In this document: positions 47,638 to 56,565 of the stretch, in pieces
How the letters are laid out: each line of letters starts with the position of its first letter
Position numbering within the stretch: the first letter of the stretch is position 1
Source of the DNA: Pseudomonas cremoris
Lineage (GTDB): Bacteria; Pseudomonadota; Gammaproteobacteria; Pseudomonadales; Pseudomonadaceae
Assembly: GCF_014230465.1 (NCBI RefSeq)
Contig: NZ_JAAXCY010000004.1
Coordinates: 372,001-436,000, forward strand
Direction: 5' to 3'
Length of the DNA: 64,000 nt
Program-made: the position numbers and the translations under genes
Notes under the pieces: model-generated
Told to the model about the DNA's origin: nothing
The model's database searches: none
Seen by the model: the letters and a program-made list of their open reading frames with translations, nothing else

Positions 47638-48027
47638 TTATTTTAGCTTCACTAGAATGGCTGCAGCTCCCATCCAAATTACGGAGGTAAAGATCATCGT
47701 CGTAACGGTTGTGAGAAGACGTTTCAGATGAAGCGGGAAATTTTCAAAGTCTACGGGGTCCAAGTCGCCTAAGCGGATGTGTGACTTTGGCATCATGATC
47801 ATCCCGGCGATTTTTGACATTTCCAACAGAGACCAAATCAAACCCCGTCTCCCGAGGCTATCTCCCCAAATGTAAATATAACGACTGTTTTTCAAGGCTT
47901 CCTTTATAGCCTCCAAGTGATGGTGGGTGAGGTACAGACTAAGCGCGAGGCCAGCAGCTCCAATCAGGAGCCAGCCACCCGCGACAGTGATTGCAACCCA
48001 GGGAGACCTAGTGTCGATGTTAGTCAT
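47638..48027 (-). CDS. Putative T6SS immunity protein, copy 3
   Basis: The 129-residue protein has MTNIDTRSPWVAI at its start and nearly the same body as copy 1 (HIRLGDLDPVDFENFP, IFTSVIWMGAAAILVKLK). The ATG at 48027 is preferred because it matches the other copies and overlaps the stop of a toxin tail remnant. Confidence 0.72.
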   Translation of the reverse strand: MTNIDTRSPWVAITVAGGWLLIGAAGLALSLYLTHHHLEAIKEALKNSRYIYIWGDSLGRRGLIWSLLEMSKIAGMIMMPKSHIRLGDLDPVDFENFPLHLKRLLTTVTTMIFTSVIWMGAAAILVKLK

Positions 48028-48124
48028 GATTGAGTTAAATCTTTCTCCGCCCCAAGTCACACAACAGAGAGCCAACTGCATTCGGGCCGTCGTGATATCG
48101 GATCTCGAATGAGGCCCGCGCAAA
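48028..48124 (-). pseudogene. Degraded toxin tail ahead of immunity copy 3
   Basis: Only the last ten codons remain recognisable (LGAEKDLTQS then TGA overlapping the next ATG as ATGA); the rest of the 97 bases shows no toxin homology. It marks a fifth former toxin-immunity pair. Confidence 0.55.
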
Positions 48125-48514
48125 TTATCTGAACTTTACCAGCAGAGCTGCGATTATCCCGCCGATAAAAGCAGTCAGCATCAACGTTGTGTTGATAATT
48201 AGATGCCGCTTCAGGCGCCGAGGAAAATGTTCAAGATCGACAGGGTTAATATCTCCCATTTGGATATATGCCCTCGACCATAAGACCATTCCGGCAATTT
48301 TCGAAATCTCAAACAGAGACCAAATAAAACCTCTTTTCCCAAGACTAGGACCCCACAAGTAAATATAGCGGCTGTTTTTCAAGGCCTCCTTTATAGCGTC
48401 AATATGACAGTGGCTCAGATACAAACTGTATGCGGTGCCGGCAGCGGATAGCAGAATTGGCGCCCCAAGAAAAAAGATCGCAACCCAGGGAGACCACGTG
48501 TCGATACTGGTCAT
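48125..48514 (-). CDS. Putative T6SS immunity protein, copy 2
   Basis: The 129-residue protein (MTSIDTWSPWVAIFF...) shares ALKNSRYIYLWGPSLGKRG and the two terminal hydrophobic helices with the other copies but differs along the rest. Its start overlaps the toxin stop at 48511 as ATGA, indicating a cognate pair with the orphan toxin just upstream. Confidence 0.75.
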   Translation of the reverse strand: MTSIDTWSPWVAIFFLGAPILLSAAGTAYSLYLSHCHIDAIKEALKNSRYIYLWGPSLGKRGFIWSLFEISKIAGMVLWSRAYIQMGDINPVDLEHFPRRLKRHLIINTTLMLTAFIGGIIAALLVKFR

Positions 48515-49188
48515 GGTTGAGTAACCTGGTAAATCCTTTCCCCAATTGCTTCGCCAGCTGTACCAACGACAGTCGTACCGACCCATGCGCCAGTCCCCAC
48601 TAAGGCCGCGACGCAGACAACGCCTCCGATACCTCCGGTGGCTGCCCCAATTGCCAGACAAATCGGACCACTAGCAAGTGCACCCGCCGATCCACCGGCA
48701 ACACCACCACCAGTAGAGCCAACGAATTTTCCGCCTTCGGTAAACTTAACTTTCTCGCAAGCGGCCGCAGAGTCACCGTTGCACACCTGTTGAATGACCA
48801 GCAACGAGGACGCACCTCCGAGGCCAATACCGATATATCCCCCCGCCTTCATGTACTTGGCTGCACGACTCACCGCCTCAACATGCGCCGAATACCCCGG
48901 AATCTGCCCAAACCCACCCGCTTTGTCCCAGTGATGCACCAAGCTGCGGCTGGAAATACTCAGCGCTGTTTTCAACTTAGGATGATCACCCAAAGTCGTC
49001 TGGCCACGTAGGCGGGTGGAGTTCAGCAGGTGCGCGTCCAACTGAGCGAGTAGGCGCTTGCGGTCGGCGAAGAACTGCGGTGATTTGAGGTGGCCGTGCT
49101 GGCGATACTGTTCCTGATGCATCCGTTCAATGGCTTGGAGTGTGTCGCGCAGGTTGCCCAGGTGTTTTTCCATCACCACCGCACTCAC
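48511..49188 (-). CDS. Orphan toxin C-terminus (225 aa), copy 1
   Basis: The linker part is almost identical to the other two copies, while the terminal domain is a third allele (GSTGGGVAGGSAGALASGPI, GIGGVVCVAALVGTGAW, ending YQVTQP). Three glycine-zipper-like hydrophobic stretches and a conserved cysteine pair (VCNGDSAAAC) are kept. It begins at a GTG in a GTGA overlap with the PAAR fragment. Confidence 0.72.
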   Translation of the reverse strand: MSAVVMEKHLGNLRDTLQAIERMHQEQYRQHGHLKSPQFFADRKRLLAQLDAHLLNSTRLRGQTTLGDHPKLKTALSISSRSLVHHWDKAGGFGQIPGYSAHVEAVSRAAKYMKAGGYIGIGLGGASSLLVIQQVCNGDSAAACEKVKFTEGGKFVGSTGGGVAGGSAGALASGPICLAIGAATGGIGGVVCVAALVGTGAWVGTTVVGTAGEAIGERIYQVTQP

Positions 49189-49418
49189 ACCCAGCCAGGT
49201 CGAGGTGTGGCCAGCGTCCCCGCCATGAGCCTGCCATGACTGTGCATATGCGAGACGCCACCCACGATTCGATAGATTTTCCCATCCTTTCCGCAGGTCA
49301 CTCGGTCGCCTTCAAAGGCATGAAAAAGGGCATGGGGTTTGATTCCGTTATCACCATCCAGAACTTCCCCTCCGCAGGTGGTTTTGTCACCCAGGCCTAT
49401 GTAATAGCCTTCAGTCAT
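49185..49418 (-). CDS. Orphan PAAR-domain module (77 aa), copy 1
   Basis: It differs from the copy at 47.3 kb by one residue (Pro for Thr at position 28). It has the same ribosome binding site and the same junction, and ends out of frame in toxin-linker DNA. Identical breakpoints in both copies show that the fusion happened before the duplication. Confidence 0.72.
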   Translation of the reverse strand: MTEGYYIGLGDKTTCGGEVLDGDNGIKPHALFHAFEGDRVTCGKDGKIYRIVGGVSHMHSHGRLMAGTLATPRPGWV

Positions 49419-49556
49419 TATTCACTCCTCGATATGCCTCGAACGAGTTGGGCATGTTTAAAACCATCACTGAACCTACGCTCAAACGCATTCAACGCAG
49501 GTTTAATTGTGGTTAGAAAGTTATCTGTAAGCGGTCTTAAATTAGTTCCCCTTGAT
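49419..49556 (-). pseudogene. 3' remnant of an unknown gene ahead of the PAAR module, copy 1
   Basis: This is the duplicate of the 45-codon tail at 47.5 kb, again open to its stop, with three amino-acid differences (Ile to Arg, Glu to Lys, Thr to Ala). Confidence 0.5.
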
Positions 49557-49949
49557 TTATTTTAACTTCACTAGAATGACTGCAGCTCCCATCCAAATTA
49601 CGGAGGTAAAGATCATCGTCGTAACGATTGTGAGAAGACGTTTCAGATGAGGCGGGAAGTTTTCAAAGTCTACGGGGTCCAAGTCGCCTAAGCGGATGTG
49701 TGACTTTGGCATCATGATCATCCCGGCGATTTTTGACATTTCCAACAGAGACCAAATTAAACCCCGTTTCCCGAGGCTATCTCCCCAAAGGTAAATATAA
49801 CGGCTGTTTTTCAAGGCTTCCTTTATGGCGTCCAGATGACGGTGGGTGAGGTACAGGCTGAATGCGAGGCCAGCAAATCCAAGCAGGAGCGGGCCGCCAG
49901 CAACAATCCAGAAAGCCAGCCAGGATTTCCAAAACTCTTCCGTCGTCAT
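49557..49949 (-). CDS. Putative T6SS immunity protein, copy 1 (partner of the full effector)
   Basis: The 130-residue protein has hydrophobic helices at about 9-31 and 105-128 and the shared centre ALKNSRYIYLWGDSLGKRG. It overlaps the stop of the full PAAR effector as ATGA (49946-49949), the classical effector-immunity arrangement. Probable site: inner membrane. Confidence 0.8.
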   Translation of the reverse strand: MTTEEFWKSWLAFWIVAGGPLLLGFAGLAFSLYLTHRHLDAIKEALKNSRYIYLWGDSLGKRGLIWSLLEMSKIAGMIMMPKSHIRLGDLDPVDFENFPPHLKRLLTIVTTMIFTSVIWMGAAVILVKLK

Positions 49950-51358
49950 GGCAAACTTTTCTCATACAAAATCTCTCCGCCCATTTCGCCACCCATACCA
50001 CCGATAGTCGTACCCGCCCATGCGCCTGTCCCAACTAAAGCTGCCACACAGACAACGCCTCCTATACCAGTCGTAACGCCCAGTCCCAGGCAGATCGCAC
50101 TACCGGCAATGCCGCCTGCCCATCCGCCAACTGCACCGCCGCCAACGGAGACTGCGAACTTCCCAGCCTCAGTAAACTTGACCTTCTCACAGGCCGCTCC
50201 CGAATCCTCATTGCACACCTGCTGAATAGCCAGCAACGATGAAACACCACCAATACCGATGGCAAGATAACCCCCCGCCTTCATATATTTAGTCGCCTTA
50301 CTCACCGCCTCAACATGCGCCGAATACCCCGGAATCTGCCCCGGCCCACCCGCCTTGTCCCAGTGATGCACCAAGCTGCGGCTGGAAATACCCAGCGCTG
50401 TTTTCAACTTAGGATGATCACCCAAAGTCGTCTGGCCACGTAGGCGAGTGGAGTTCAGCAGGTGAGCGTCCAACTGAGCGAGCAGGCGCTTGCGTTCGGC
50501 GAAGAACTGCGGTGATTTGAGGTGGCCGTGCTGGCGATACTGTTCCTGATGCATCCGTTCAATGGCTTGGAGTGTGTCGCGCAGGTTGCCCAGGTGTTTT
50601 TCCATCACCACCGCACTCACACCCAGCCAGGTCGAGGTGTGGCCGATGAAGCTGGCTATTTCTGCGCTGTGACGATGCAGGAAGTCAGCCTCATCCGGCG
50701 TGAGTGAATCCAGTGAGGCGTAGACCTGTTGGGCGGCCTGCATCAGTTGTGATTCTTGATAGGTGCAGGCCGTGTTGTTCGGATCACTGAGCACAATCAG
50801 TGAACCGGCTTTAACGTTCACCGTGCGAGGATTGAGCGCTTGGAATTTGCGCATCACCGCCGGATCAGGTGCAGGAAACAGCGTTCTCTCCAACGCTTCG
50901 CGGCTCATGCTTTTTGGGACGATATAAAAACCGGGCTCCTGACCCTTCTCGCCATTGAATTCCGTCGATACTGCGGCGCCAGAAGGTTTAAAGCCAGATT
51001 GACGCGGCGCTTCAGGGCCGCCATTTACAGTTGATGGGTTTGGTTGAGCAGCCCGCTGACTCACTGGCGGTGTCGCGCTCTGCTGTTGATAGGTAGCTGT
51101 TAACACCGAGGGAATCAGCCGAGCACCACAAGGGCAACTGCTGACGCTGTCCAGCGTACCAGCAACACGCTTTCCATTACGTTTCATATTGGGAACGCCG
51201 CCGAGAATCCGGAACATTCCTTGATGATTTCCGCAAGTAACTAGAGCACCTTCCAGCGCGCGCAAAAGGCCATGCAACTTGAATGTTGGATCACCTTCGA
51301 GAATTCTTCCGCCGCAGGTTGTTTGGTCCCCTAGAACAACAAAGTGCCCTTTGCTCAT
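49946..51358 (-). CDS. PAAR-domain T6SS effector with glycine-zipper-like membrane toxin domain
   Basis: The 470-residue protein has a PAAR domain at 1-70 (VVLGDQTTCGGRILEG, RILGGVPNMKRNG) that would cap a VgrG spike. A disordered Pro/Ser/Gln linker runs to 140, and a LysM-like segment covers about 143-195 (GFYIVPKS ... NVKAGSLIVLSDPNN). A helical region follows at 205-345. The toxin domain at 350-470 has three Gly-rich hydrophobic stretches and cysteines 382 and 390. I infer a pore-forming or membrane-disrupting effector; no enzyme motif is visible. The ATG at 51358 aligns with the start of the orphan PAAR modules. No VgrG gene is in the window. Confidence 0.82.
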   Translation of the reverse strand: MSKGHFVVLGDQTTCGGRILEGDPTFKLHGLLRALEGALVTCGNHQGMFRILGGVPNMKRNGKRVAGTLDSVSSCPCGARLIPSVLTATYQQQSATPPVSQRAAQPNPSTVNGGPEAPRQSGFKPSGAAVSTEFNGEKGQEPGFYIVPKSMSREALERTLFPAPDPAVMRKFQALNPRTVNVKAGSLIVLSDPNNTACTYQESQLMQAAQQVYASLDSLTPDEADFLHRHSAEIASFIGHTSTWLGVSAVVMEKHLGNLRDTLQAIERMHQEQYRQHGHLKSPQFFAERKRLLAQLDAHLLNSTRLRGQTTLGDHPKLKTALGISSRSLVHHWDKAGGPGQIPGYSAHVEAVSKATKYMKAGGYLAIGIGGVSSLLAIQQVCNEDSGAACEKVKFTEAGKFAVSVGGGAVGGWAGGIAGSAICLGLGVTTGIGGVVCVAALVGTGAWAGTTIGGMGGEMGGEILYEKSLP

Positions 51359-51672
51359 TGTTTTGCCCATTATCACTATGATTTTTTTGGCCGGACGGTC
51401 CGGTCCTGCTCGTTTCGATAAGAAAACTGACGCGTGATGCATATCAATCGAGGCAAACGAGTAAGAGGAGGCCAGCGTCAAGCCAAACTTTGGAGAGGCA
51501 TCTGCTCGAGGTAAAGTCAGACACTTCCGAGAGTTGCGTCGTAAAAGTCAGATGCCGCTCCTGAGGTTCCACCCAGTGGAACCACCTTTGATTGTCCTCT
51601 CGCTCACATCGCGGTTAGCTGGCGGTGTGCAGCAAACAAGAACGGGAACACCCGCCTGTGAGGAGAATCACC
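51359..51672. other. Divergent intergenic region between the effector and the amidohydrolase
   Basis: No gene is visible. An inverted repeat GGTTCCAC-CCA-GTGGAACC lies at 51565-51583, and two near repeats (GTAAAGTCAGA, GTAAAAGTCAGA) lie around 51515 and 51541. They could be operator or promoter elements for the catabolic operon. Confidence 0.4.
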
Positions 51673-52848
51673 ATGCGCCCACACCAGCACATCCTGGATT
51701 GGCTCAGCGACGTGGCCGGCGACTTACACGCCGTGCGTCACGACATTCACGCCCATCCCGAACTCGGTTTTGAAGAAAACCGCACCAGCGCCTTGGTTGC
51801 GAAATCCCTGAGGGAATGGGGCTACGAGGTTCACACCGGCATCGGCAAGACCGGCGTGGTCGGTGTGCTGCGCAACGGCAGTAGCCCGCGAACCCTGGGC
51901 ATTCGCGCCGATATGGACGCCTTGCCCATCATCGAAAACACCGGCGCGGCCTACACCAGCCAGCATGCGGGTTGCATGCACGCCTGTGGGCATGACGGTC
52001 ACACCACCATGCTGCTCGGCGCCGCGCGCTACCTGGCGGCGACGCGGCAATTTGACGGCACCCTGAACCTCATCTTCCAACCCGCCGAAGAAGGCCAGGG
52101 CGGCGCCGAAGCCATGCTCGCCGACGGTTTGCTGGAGCGCTTCCCCTGCGATGGACTGTTCGGCATGCACAACATGCCGGGCTTGCCTGCTGGGCATCTG
52201 GGCTTGCGCGTTGGGCCGATGATGGCGTCCCAAGACTTACTCACCGTCACCCTTGAAGGCGTCGGCGGCCACGGCTCCATGCCGCACCTGACGGTAGACC
52301 CGCTGGTGGCGGCGGCGAGCATGGTGATGGCGTTGCAGACGGTGGTGGCGCGCAACATCGACACCCAGGAAGCTGCCGTGGTCACGGTCGGCGCGCTGCA
52401 AGCAGGACAGGCCGCCAACGTGATTCCTCAAGAAGCGCTGTTGCGTTTGAGCCTGCGCGCACTCAATCCACAAGTGCGCGAGCAGATGCTGGAGCGCGTA
52501 TTCGCCATCATCCAGACCCAGGCCGCGAGTTTCGGCTGCACGGTGCAGATCGAACATCGCCCGGCCTACCCGGTGCTGGTCAACCATCCCGAAGAAACCG
52601 AGTTCGCCCGTCAGGTCGGCGTGGCCTTGCTCGGTGCGGACGCCGTGGACGGCAACACCCGCACGCTGATGGGCAGCGAAGACTTCGCCTGGATGCTGCA
52701 ACGCTGCCCCGGCAGCTACTTGTTCATCGGCAATGGCGTGTCACGGCCGATGGTGCATAACCCCGCCTATGACTTCAACGACGACATCCTGCTGACCGGC
52801 GCCGCCTATTGGGGCGCGCTGGCCGAGAGCTGGCTCAAGCCTGCCTGA
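51673..52848 (+). CDS. M20-family metallo-amidohydrolase (hippurate-hydrolase-like)
   Basis: The 391-residue enzyme has the M20D metal motifs: RHDIHAHPELGF, RADMDALP, HACGHDGHTTMLLGAA, FQPAEEGQGG with the catalytic Glu pair, and MGSEDFAWML near the end. Members hydrolyse N-acyl amino acids, hippurate or amino-acid conjugates. AGGAG precedes the ATG at 51673. It is the first gene of a unit with a transporter and an amidase. Confidence 0.92.
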   Translation: MRPHQHILDWLSDVAGDLHAVRHDIHAHPELGFEENRTSALVAKSLREWGYEVHTGIGKTGVVGVLRNGSSPRTLGIRADMDALPIIENTGAAYTSQHAGCMHACGHDGHTTMLLGAARYLAATRQFDGTLNLIFQPAEEGQGGAEAMLADGLLERFPCDGLFGMHNMPGLPAGHLGLRVGPMMASQDLLTVTLEGVGGHGSMPHLTVDPLVAAASMVMALQTVVARNIDTQEAAVVTVGALQAGQAANVIPQEALLRLSLRALNPQVREQMLERVFAIIQTQAASFGCTVQIEHRPAYPVLVNHPEETEFARQVGVALLGADAVDGNTRTLMGSEDFAWMLQRCPGSYLFIGNGVSRPMVHNPAYDFNDDILLTGAAYWGALAESWLKPA

Positions 52849-52907
52849 CGACCGCCTTTTTCTGCCGCTGGACCCTTTCCCACGATCGGTTGAATGGAGT
52901 GTTCCTC

Positions 52908-54219
52908 ATGCAGACTTCACACACAGGCGTATCCCGCACCCGCCAAGTGGTGGCGGCCGTGATCGGCAATGCGCTGGAATGGTATGACTTCATCGTTTAC
53001 GGCTTTCTGGCCAGCATCATTGCCCGGCAGTTTTTTCCGTCAGAGGATGAGTACGCATCGCTGCTGATGGCCCTGGCCACCTTTGGCGTGGGCTTTTTCA
53101 TGCGCCCGGTGGGCGGGATTTTGCTGGGCATGTATTCCGACCGCAAAGGCCGCAAGGCTGCGATGCAACTGATTATCCGGCTGATGACCGTGTCCATCGC
53201 GCTGATTGCCTTCGCACCGAACTACGCCGCCATCGGCATGGGCGCGCCGATGCTGATCGTGGTGGCGCGCATGCTCCAGGGCTTCGCCACCGGTGGTGAG
53301 TACGCCAGCGCCACGGCGTTCCTGGTGGAAAGTGCGCCGGCTCATCGCAAGGGGCTTTACGGTTCCTGGCAGTTGGTAGGGCAGTGCCTGGCGGTGTTTG
53401 GCGGGGCCGCGATGGTGGCCATGGTCACGCACTTCTTTTCGCCGCAAACCCTCGACCTGTGGGGGCTGGCGCTTGCCGTTTGTGTTTGGCTTGCTGATCG
53501 GCCCGGTGGGGCTGTGGATTCGCCGGCACATGGAAGACCCGGAAGAATTCATCGAGGCACGCAAGCAAGCCACCGGCCCGGCGCCGAGCCTGATGCAGGT
53601 GGTGCGCGAGCATCGGCGCAGCATCCTGGTATCCATGGGCCTGGCCTGTGGCGCGACGGTGTCGTTCTACGTGGTGTTGGTGAACATGCCGACCTTCGCG
53701 CACAAGAGCCTCGGCCTGCCGCTGGACCAGGTATTGATGGTGCAGATGTTGGCGGTGGCACTGATGACCGTGGTGATTCCGCTGTCGGGCCTGTTGTCGG
53801 ATCGCCTCGGTCGGCGCCCGGTATTGATGGCGTTCACCCTGGCATTTTTTGTGATGGTCTACCCGCTGTACGTGTGGGTAGCCGCCGCACCTTCCATCGA
53901 GCGTTTGCTGGTGATGCAGGTGATGCTGTGCACGGCCATCGGCGGGTTCTTCGGCCCGGCACCCACCGCGTTGGCCGAGCAGTTTCCCATCGAAGTGCGC
54001 TCGACCGGCGTGTCGGTCGCCTATAACGTAGCGGTCATGGTGTTTGGTGGTTTTGCGCCGTTGATCGTCACCTGGCTGACCAAAGTACTGGGCACGCCGG
54101 TGGCGCCATCCTTCTACGTGCTGTTTGCTTGCGTGCTCACGCTATTGGGCACCTACTGCATGCAGGAGGCTCCGCGAGCCAGGAAGCCGCAGCCGTTTTC
54201 AAGTGAGGTGAAGCCTTGA
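52908..54219 (+). pseudogene. MHS-family MFS transporter, frameshifted
   Basis: The first half (GNALEWYDFIVYGFLAS, GGILLGMYSDRKGRKA, FATGGEYASATAFLVES) and second half (WRLPFVFGLLIGPVGLW ... EVRSTGVSVAYNVAVM) lie in different frames. The run TGGGGGC at 53460-53466 has one G too many: TGG GGC TGG CGC would restore LWGWRLPFVFGLL. Joined, the protein has about 436 residues, normal for alpha-ketoglutarate/citrate-type symporters. It may be a true one-base mutation, phase variation at G5, or a sequencing error. Confidence 0.88.
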
Positions 54220-55658
54220 GTATTGTTGATTGGGATGCCAGCGAGCTGTCGCGGGCGATTCATGCGCGGCAAGTCTCGTGCGAAGACGTGATGCGGGCGT
54301 ACCTGGCGCAGATCCAACGTTTCAACCCAGGAGTGAGTGCGCTGGTGTCGCTGCGCGATGCCGACGAGGTGCTGGCCGAGGCGCGGGCCTGTGATCGTGA
54401 GTTGGATCAAGGCCAGTCACGCGGCTGGATGCATGGCATGCCCCAGGCGATCAAGGACCTGGCGGCGACCAAGGGCTTGCGTACCACATTGGGTTCGCCG
54501 TTGTTCGCCGAACATGTGCCCACCGAAGATGCCATCAGCGTGGCGCGGGTACGGGCCAGCGGCGCGATCATCATCGGCAAGACCAACGTGCCGGAGTTCG
54601 GCCTGGGTTCGCAAACCTACAACAGCCTGTTCGGCACTACCGGCAACGCCTACGACCCGCGTCTCGTCGCGGGCGGCAGCAGCGGCGGGGCGGCGGTGGC
54701 CTTGGCGCTGCGCATGCTGCCGGTGGCCGATGGCAGCGACATGATGGGTTCTTTGCGCAACCCGGCAGCGTTCAACAACGTGTTTGGCCTGCGCCCGTCC
54801 CAAGGCCGTGTGCCGTATGGGCCGACGCCGGAACTGTTTGTGCAGCAACTGGGCACCGAAGGCCCGATGGGGCGCAGCGTGACGGATGTGGCGCGGCTGC
54901 TGAGCATCCAGGCGGGATATGACCCACGCGTTCCATTGTCATCCAAGGACGATCCGGCACTGCTGGGCCAACCCCTGCAGCGTGACTTCAAGGGCACACG
55001 CCTGGGCTGGCTGGGGGACTACAACGGCTACCTGCCGATGGACGACGGCGTGTTGAGCCTGTGCGAATCGGCCCTCGGCGATTTCGTCACGTTGGGCTGC
55101 GAGGTAGAAAGCTGCCAGCCCGAGTTTTCCATGGCGCGCCTGTGGCGCAGTTGGTTGGTGCATCGCCATTGGCTGGTGCACGGCAACCTCGGCGCCGCGT
55201 ATGCGAACCCGCAAAAGCGCGCGCTGCTCAAGCCCGAGGCGCAATGGGAAGTGGAGGGTGGCCTGGGCTTGAGTGCCCAGCAGGTGTACCAGGCGTCGGT
55301 GGACCGCAGCGAGTGGTATCGCGCGTTGGCCAAACTGTTCGAACGTTACGATTTCCTGCTGCTGCCTACCGCCCAAGTGTTCCCTTTCGATGCACAACAC
55401 GCCTGGCCGCGCCTCGTCGGTGGGCGCGAAATGGACACCTACCACCGCTGGATGGAAGTGGTGATTGGTCCGACCCTGGCCGGTTTGCCGAGCATGAGTA
55501 TCCCGGTGGGCTTCAACCCCCAAGGCCTGCCCATGGGCGTGCAGGTCATCGGTCCGGCCCAGGCGGACCGTGCGGTGCTGCAATTGGCCTACGCCCACGA
55601 ACAGCTGACGCAATGGGTGCAGCGTCGACCACCGGCCTGCCTTGAATCGACAGGTTGA
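54216..55658 (+). CDS. Amidase (amidase-signature family)
   Basis: The 480-residue enzyme has the Ser-cisSer-Lys triad: Lys80 in PQAIKDL, Ser155 in GGSSGGAAVALA and Ser179 in GSDMMGSLRNPA. Members release ammonia or amines from amides. The start is a TTG at 54216 overlapping the transporter stop (TTGA), with AGTGAGG in front. It belongs to the amidohydrolase-transporter unit; the true substrate is unknown. Confidence 0.9.
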   Translation: MSIVDWDASELSRAIHARQVSCEDVMRAYLAQIQRFNPGVSALVSLRDADEVLAEARACDRELDQGQSRGWMHGMPQAIKDLAATKGLRTTLGSPLFAEHVPTEDAISVARVRASGAIIIGKTNVPEFGLGSQTYNSLFGTTGNAYDPRLVAGGSSGGAAVALALRMLPVADGSDMMGSLRNPAAFNNVFGLRPSQGRVPYGPTPELFVQQLGTEGPMGRSVTDVARLLSIQAGYDPRVPLSSKDDPALLGQPLQRDFKGTRLGWLGDYNGYLPMDDGVLSLCESALGDFVTLGCEVESCQPEFSMARLWRSWLVHRHWLVHGNLGAAYANPQKRALLKPEAQWEVEGGLGLSAQQVYQASVDRSEWYRALAKLFERYDFLLLPTAQVFPFDAQHAWPRLVGGREMDTYHRWMEVVIGPTLAGLPSMSIPVGFNPQGLPMGVQVIGPAQADRAVLQLAYAHEQLTQWVQRRPPACLESTG

Positions 55659-55722
55659 TGCACGACCGGGCCTGTATCTTGCTGTGAAAAATGATCATCC
55701 ACCGGCATCAGGGAGATCGAAC

Positions 55723-56484
55723 ATGGCCGACACAGGCACCGTACGCTCGGTTGAGCGCGCACTGGCAATTGTCGAGTTGCTGGGCGAGCACCAGGCCTTG
55801 GGGCTGGAGGAACTGCATTACCTCACGCATTTACCCAAGGCCACCGTGTCGCGCATGTTGCTCACGTTGCAGGATCAAGGCTGGGTCTACCGTGGCCTGA
55901 GCGACCGGCGTTACCGTCTGCGTGCCCGGCGCTTGTTTGGCGACACGCAGCAACGCTTCAAGCGCCAGATGGTGGAAAGCGCCGCGCCCTGGCTATTGGA
56001 ACTCAGTGAGCGCACCGGGCTGGTGGTGGATTTGTCCTGCTTTGACGGCGAGCGCCTGGAAGTCATGGAAAGCGCGATCCCCGGCGTGCTGCGCAAGCTC
56101 TATCCCAACAACTGCCAGATCGTCGGCCAGCACGCCAGCCTGTTTCATTCGGCGATGGGCAAGGCGTGCCTCACGCAATTGCCGGCAGAAGAAGTGCAGC
56201 GTCTGGCGGGCCGGGAGCACGTGGCGGCGGATGAGCAATACCGAGCTTGCGAGCAAAGCCAGCACCAAGGGTTTGGCCAGCGGACAGAGGGGTATTGGGA
56301 GTATCCGGTGCGGTTGCCGTTCCTGATACGCGCCGTGGCGTTGCCGGTACGGGCCAATGGGCGATTGGTGGGGAGCATGGCGCTGCATTGGCCAATGCAC
56401 CAGGCGCCGGTGGAGCGGGTGTTGAATTTGCATATGGCCAGTTTGGAGCAGGCCGTGGGGGAGGTGCAGCGCGCATTGGCCTAG
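55723..56484 (+). CDS. IclR-family regulator
   Basis: The 253-residue protein has an N-terminal winged helix (SVERALAIVELLGEH, then LPKATVSRMLLTLQDQGWV) and the IclR effector domain with SLFHSAMGKACLTQLP. GGGAGA precedes the ATG. It follows the amidase by 64 bases and probably regulates this catabolic unit. Confidence 0.9.
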   Translation: MADTGTVRSVERALAIVELLGEHQALGLEELHYLTHLPKATVSRMLLTLQDQGWVYRGLSDRRYRLRARRLFGDTQQRFKRQMVESAAPWLLELSERTGLVVDLSCFDGERLEVMESAIPGVLRKLYPNNCQIVGQHASLFHSAMGKACLTQLPAEEVQRLAGREHVAADEQYRACEQSQHQGFGQRTEGYWEYPVRLPFLIRAVALPVRANGRLVGSMALHWPMHQAPVERVLNLHMASLEQAVGEVQRALA

Positions 56485-56565
56485 ACCGCCGCTCCCACAT
56501 TGGATTTGCGTCGTTTGTGACATTGCGCTTAAGGTTCGTGCAGGTTTTTCGCCCCACGAGTCTTT

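Noticed and set aside
47221..47646. 141-codon plus-strand frame, repeated at 49140-49565
   Set aside because: It is antisense to the duplicated PAAR module and linker; its conservation follows from the duplication.
45601..51358. Prophage, IS element or CRISPR array
   Set aside because: Repeats here are coding duplications; no transposase, integrase, att site or regular short repeat-spacer pattern is visible.
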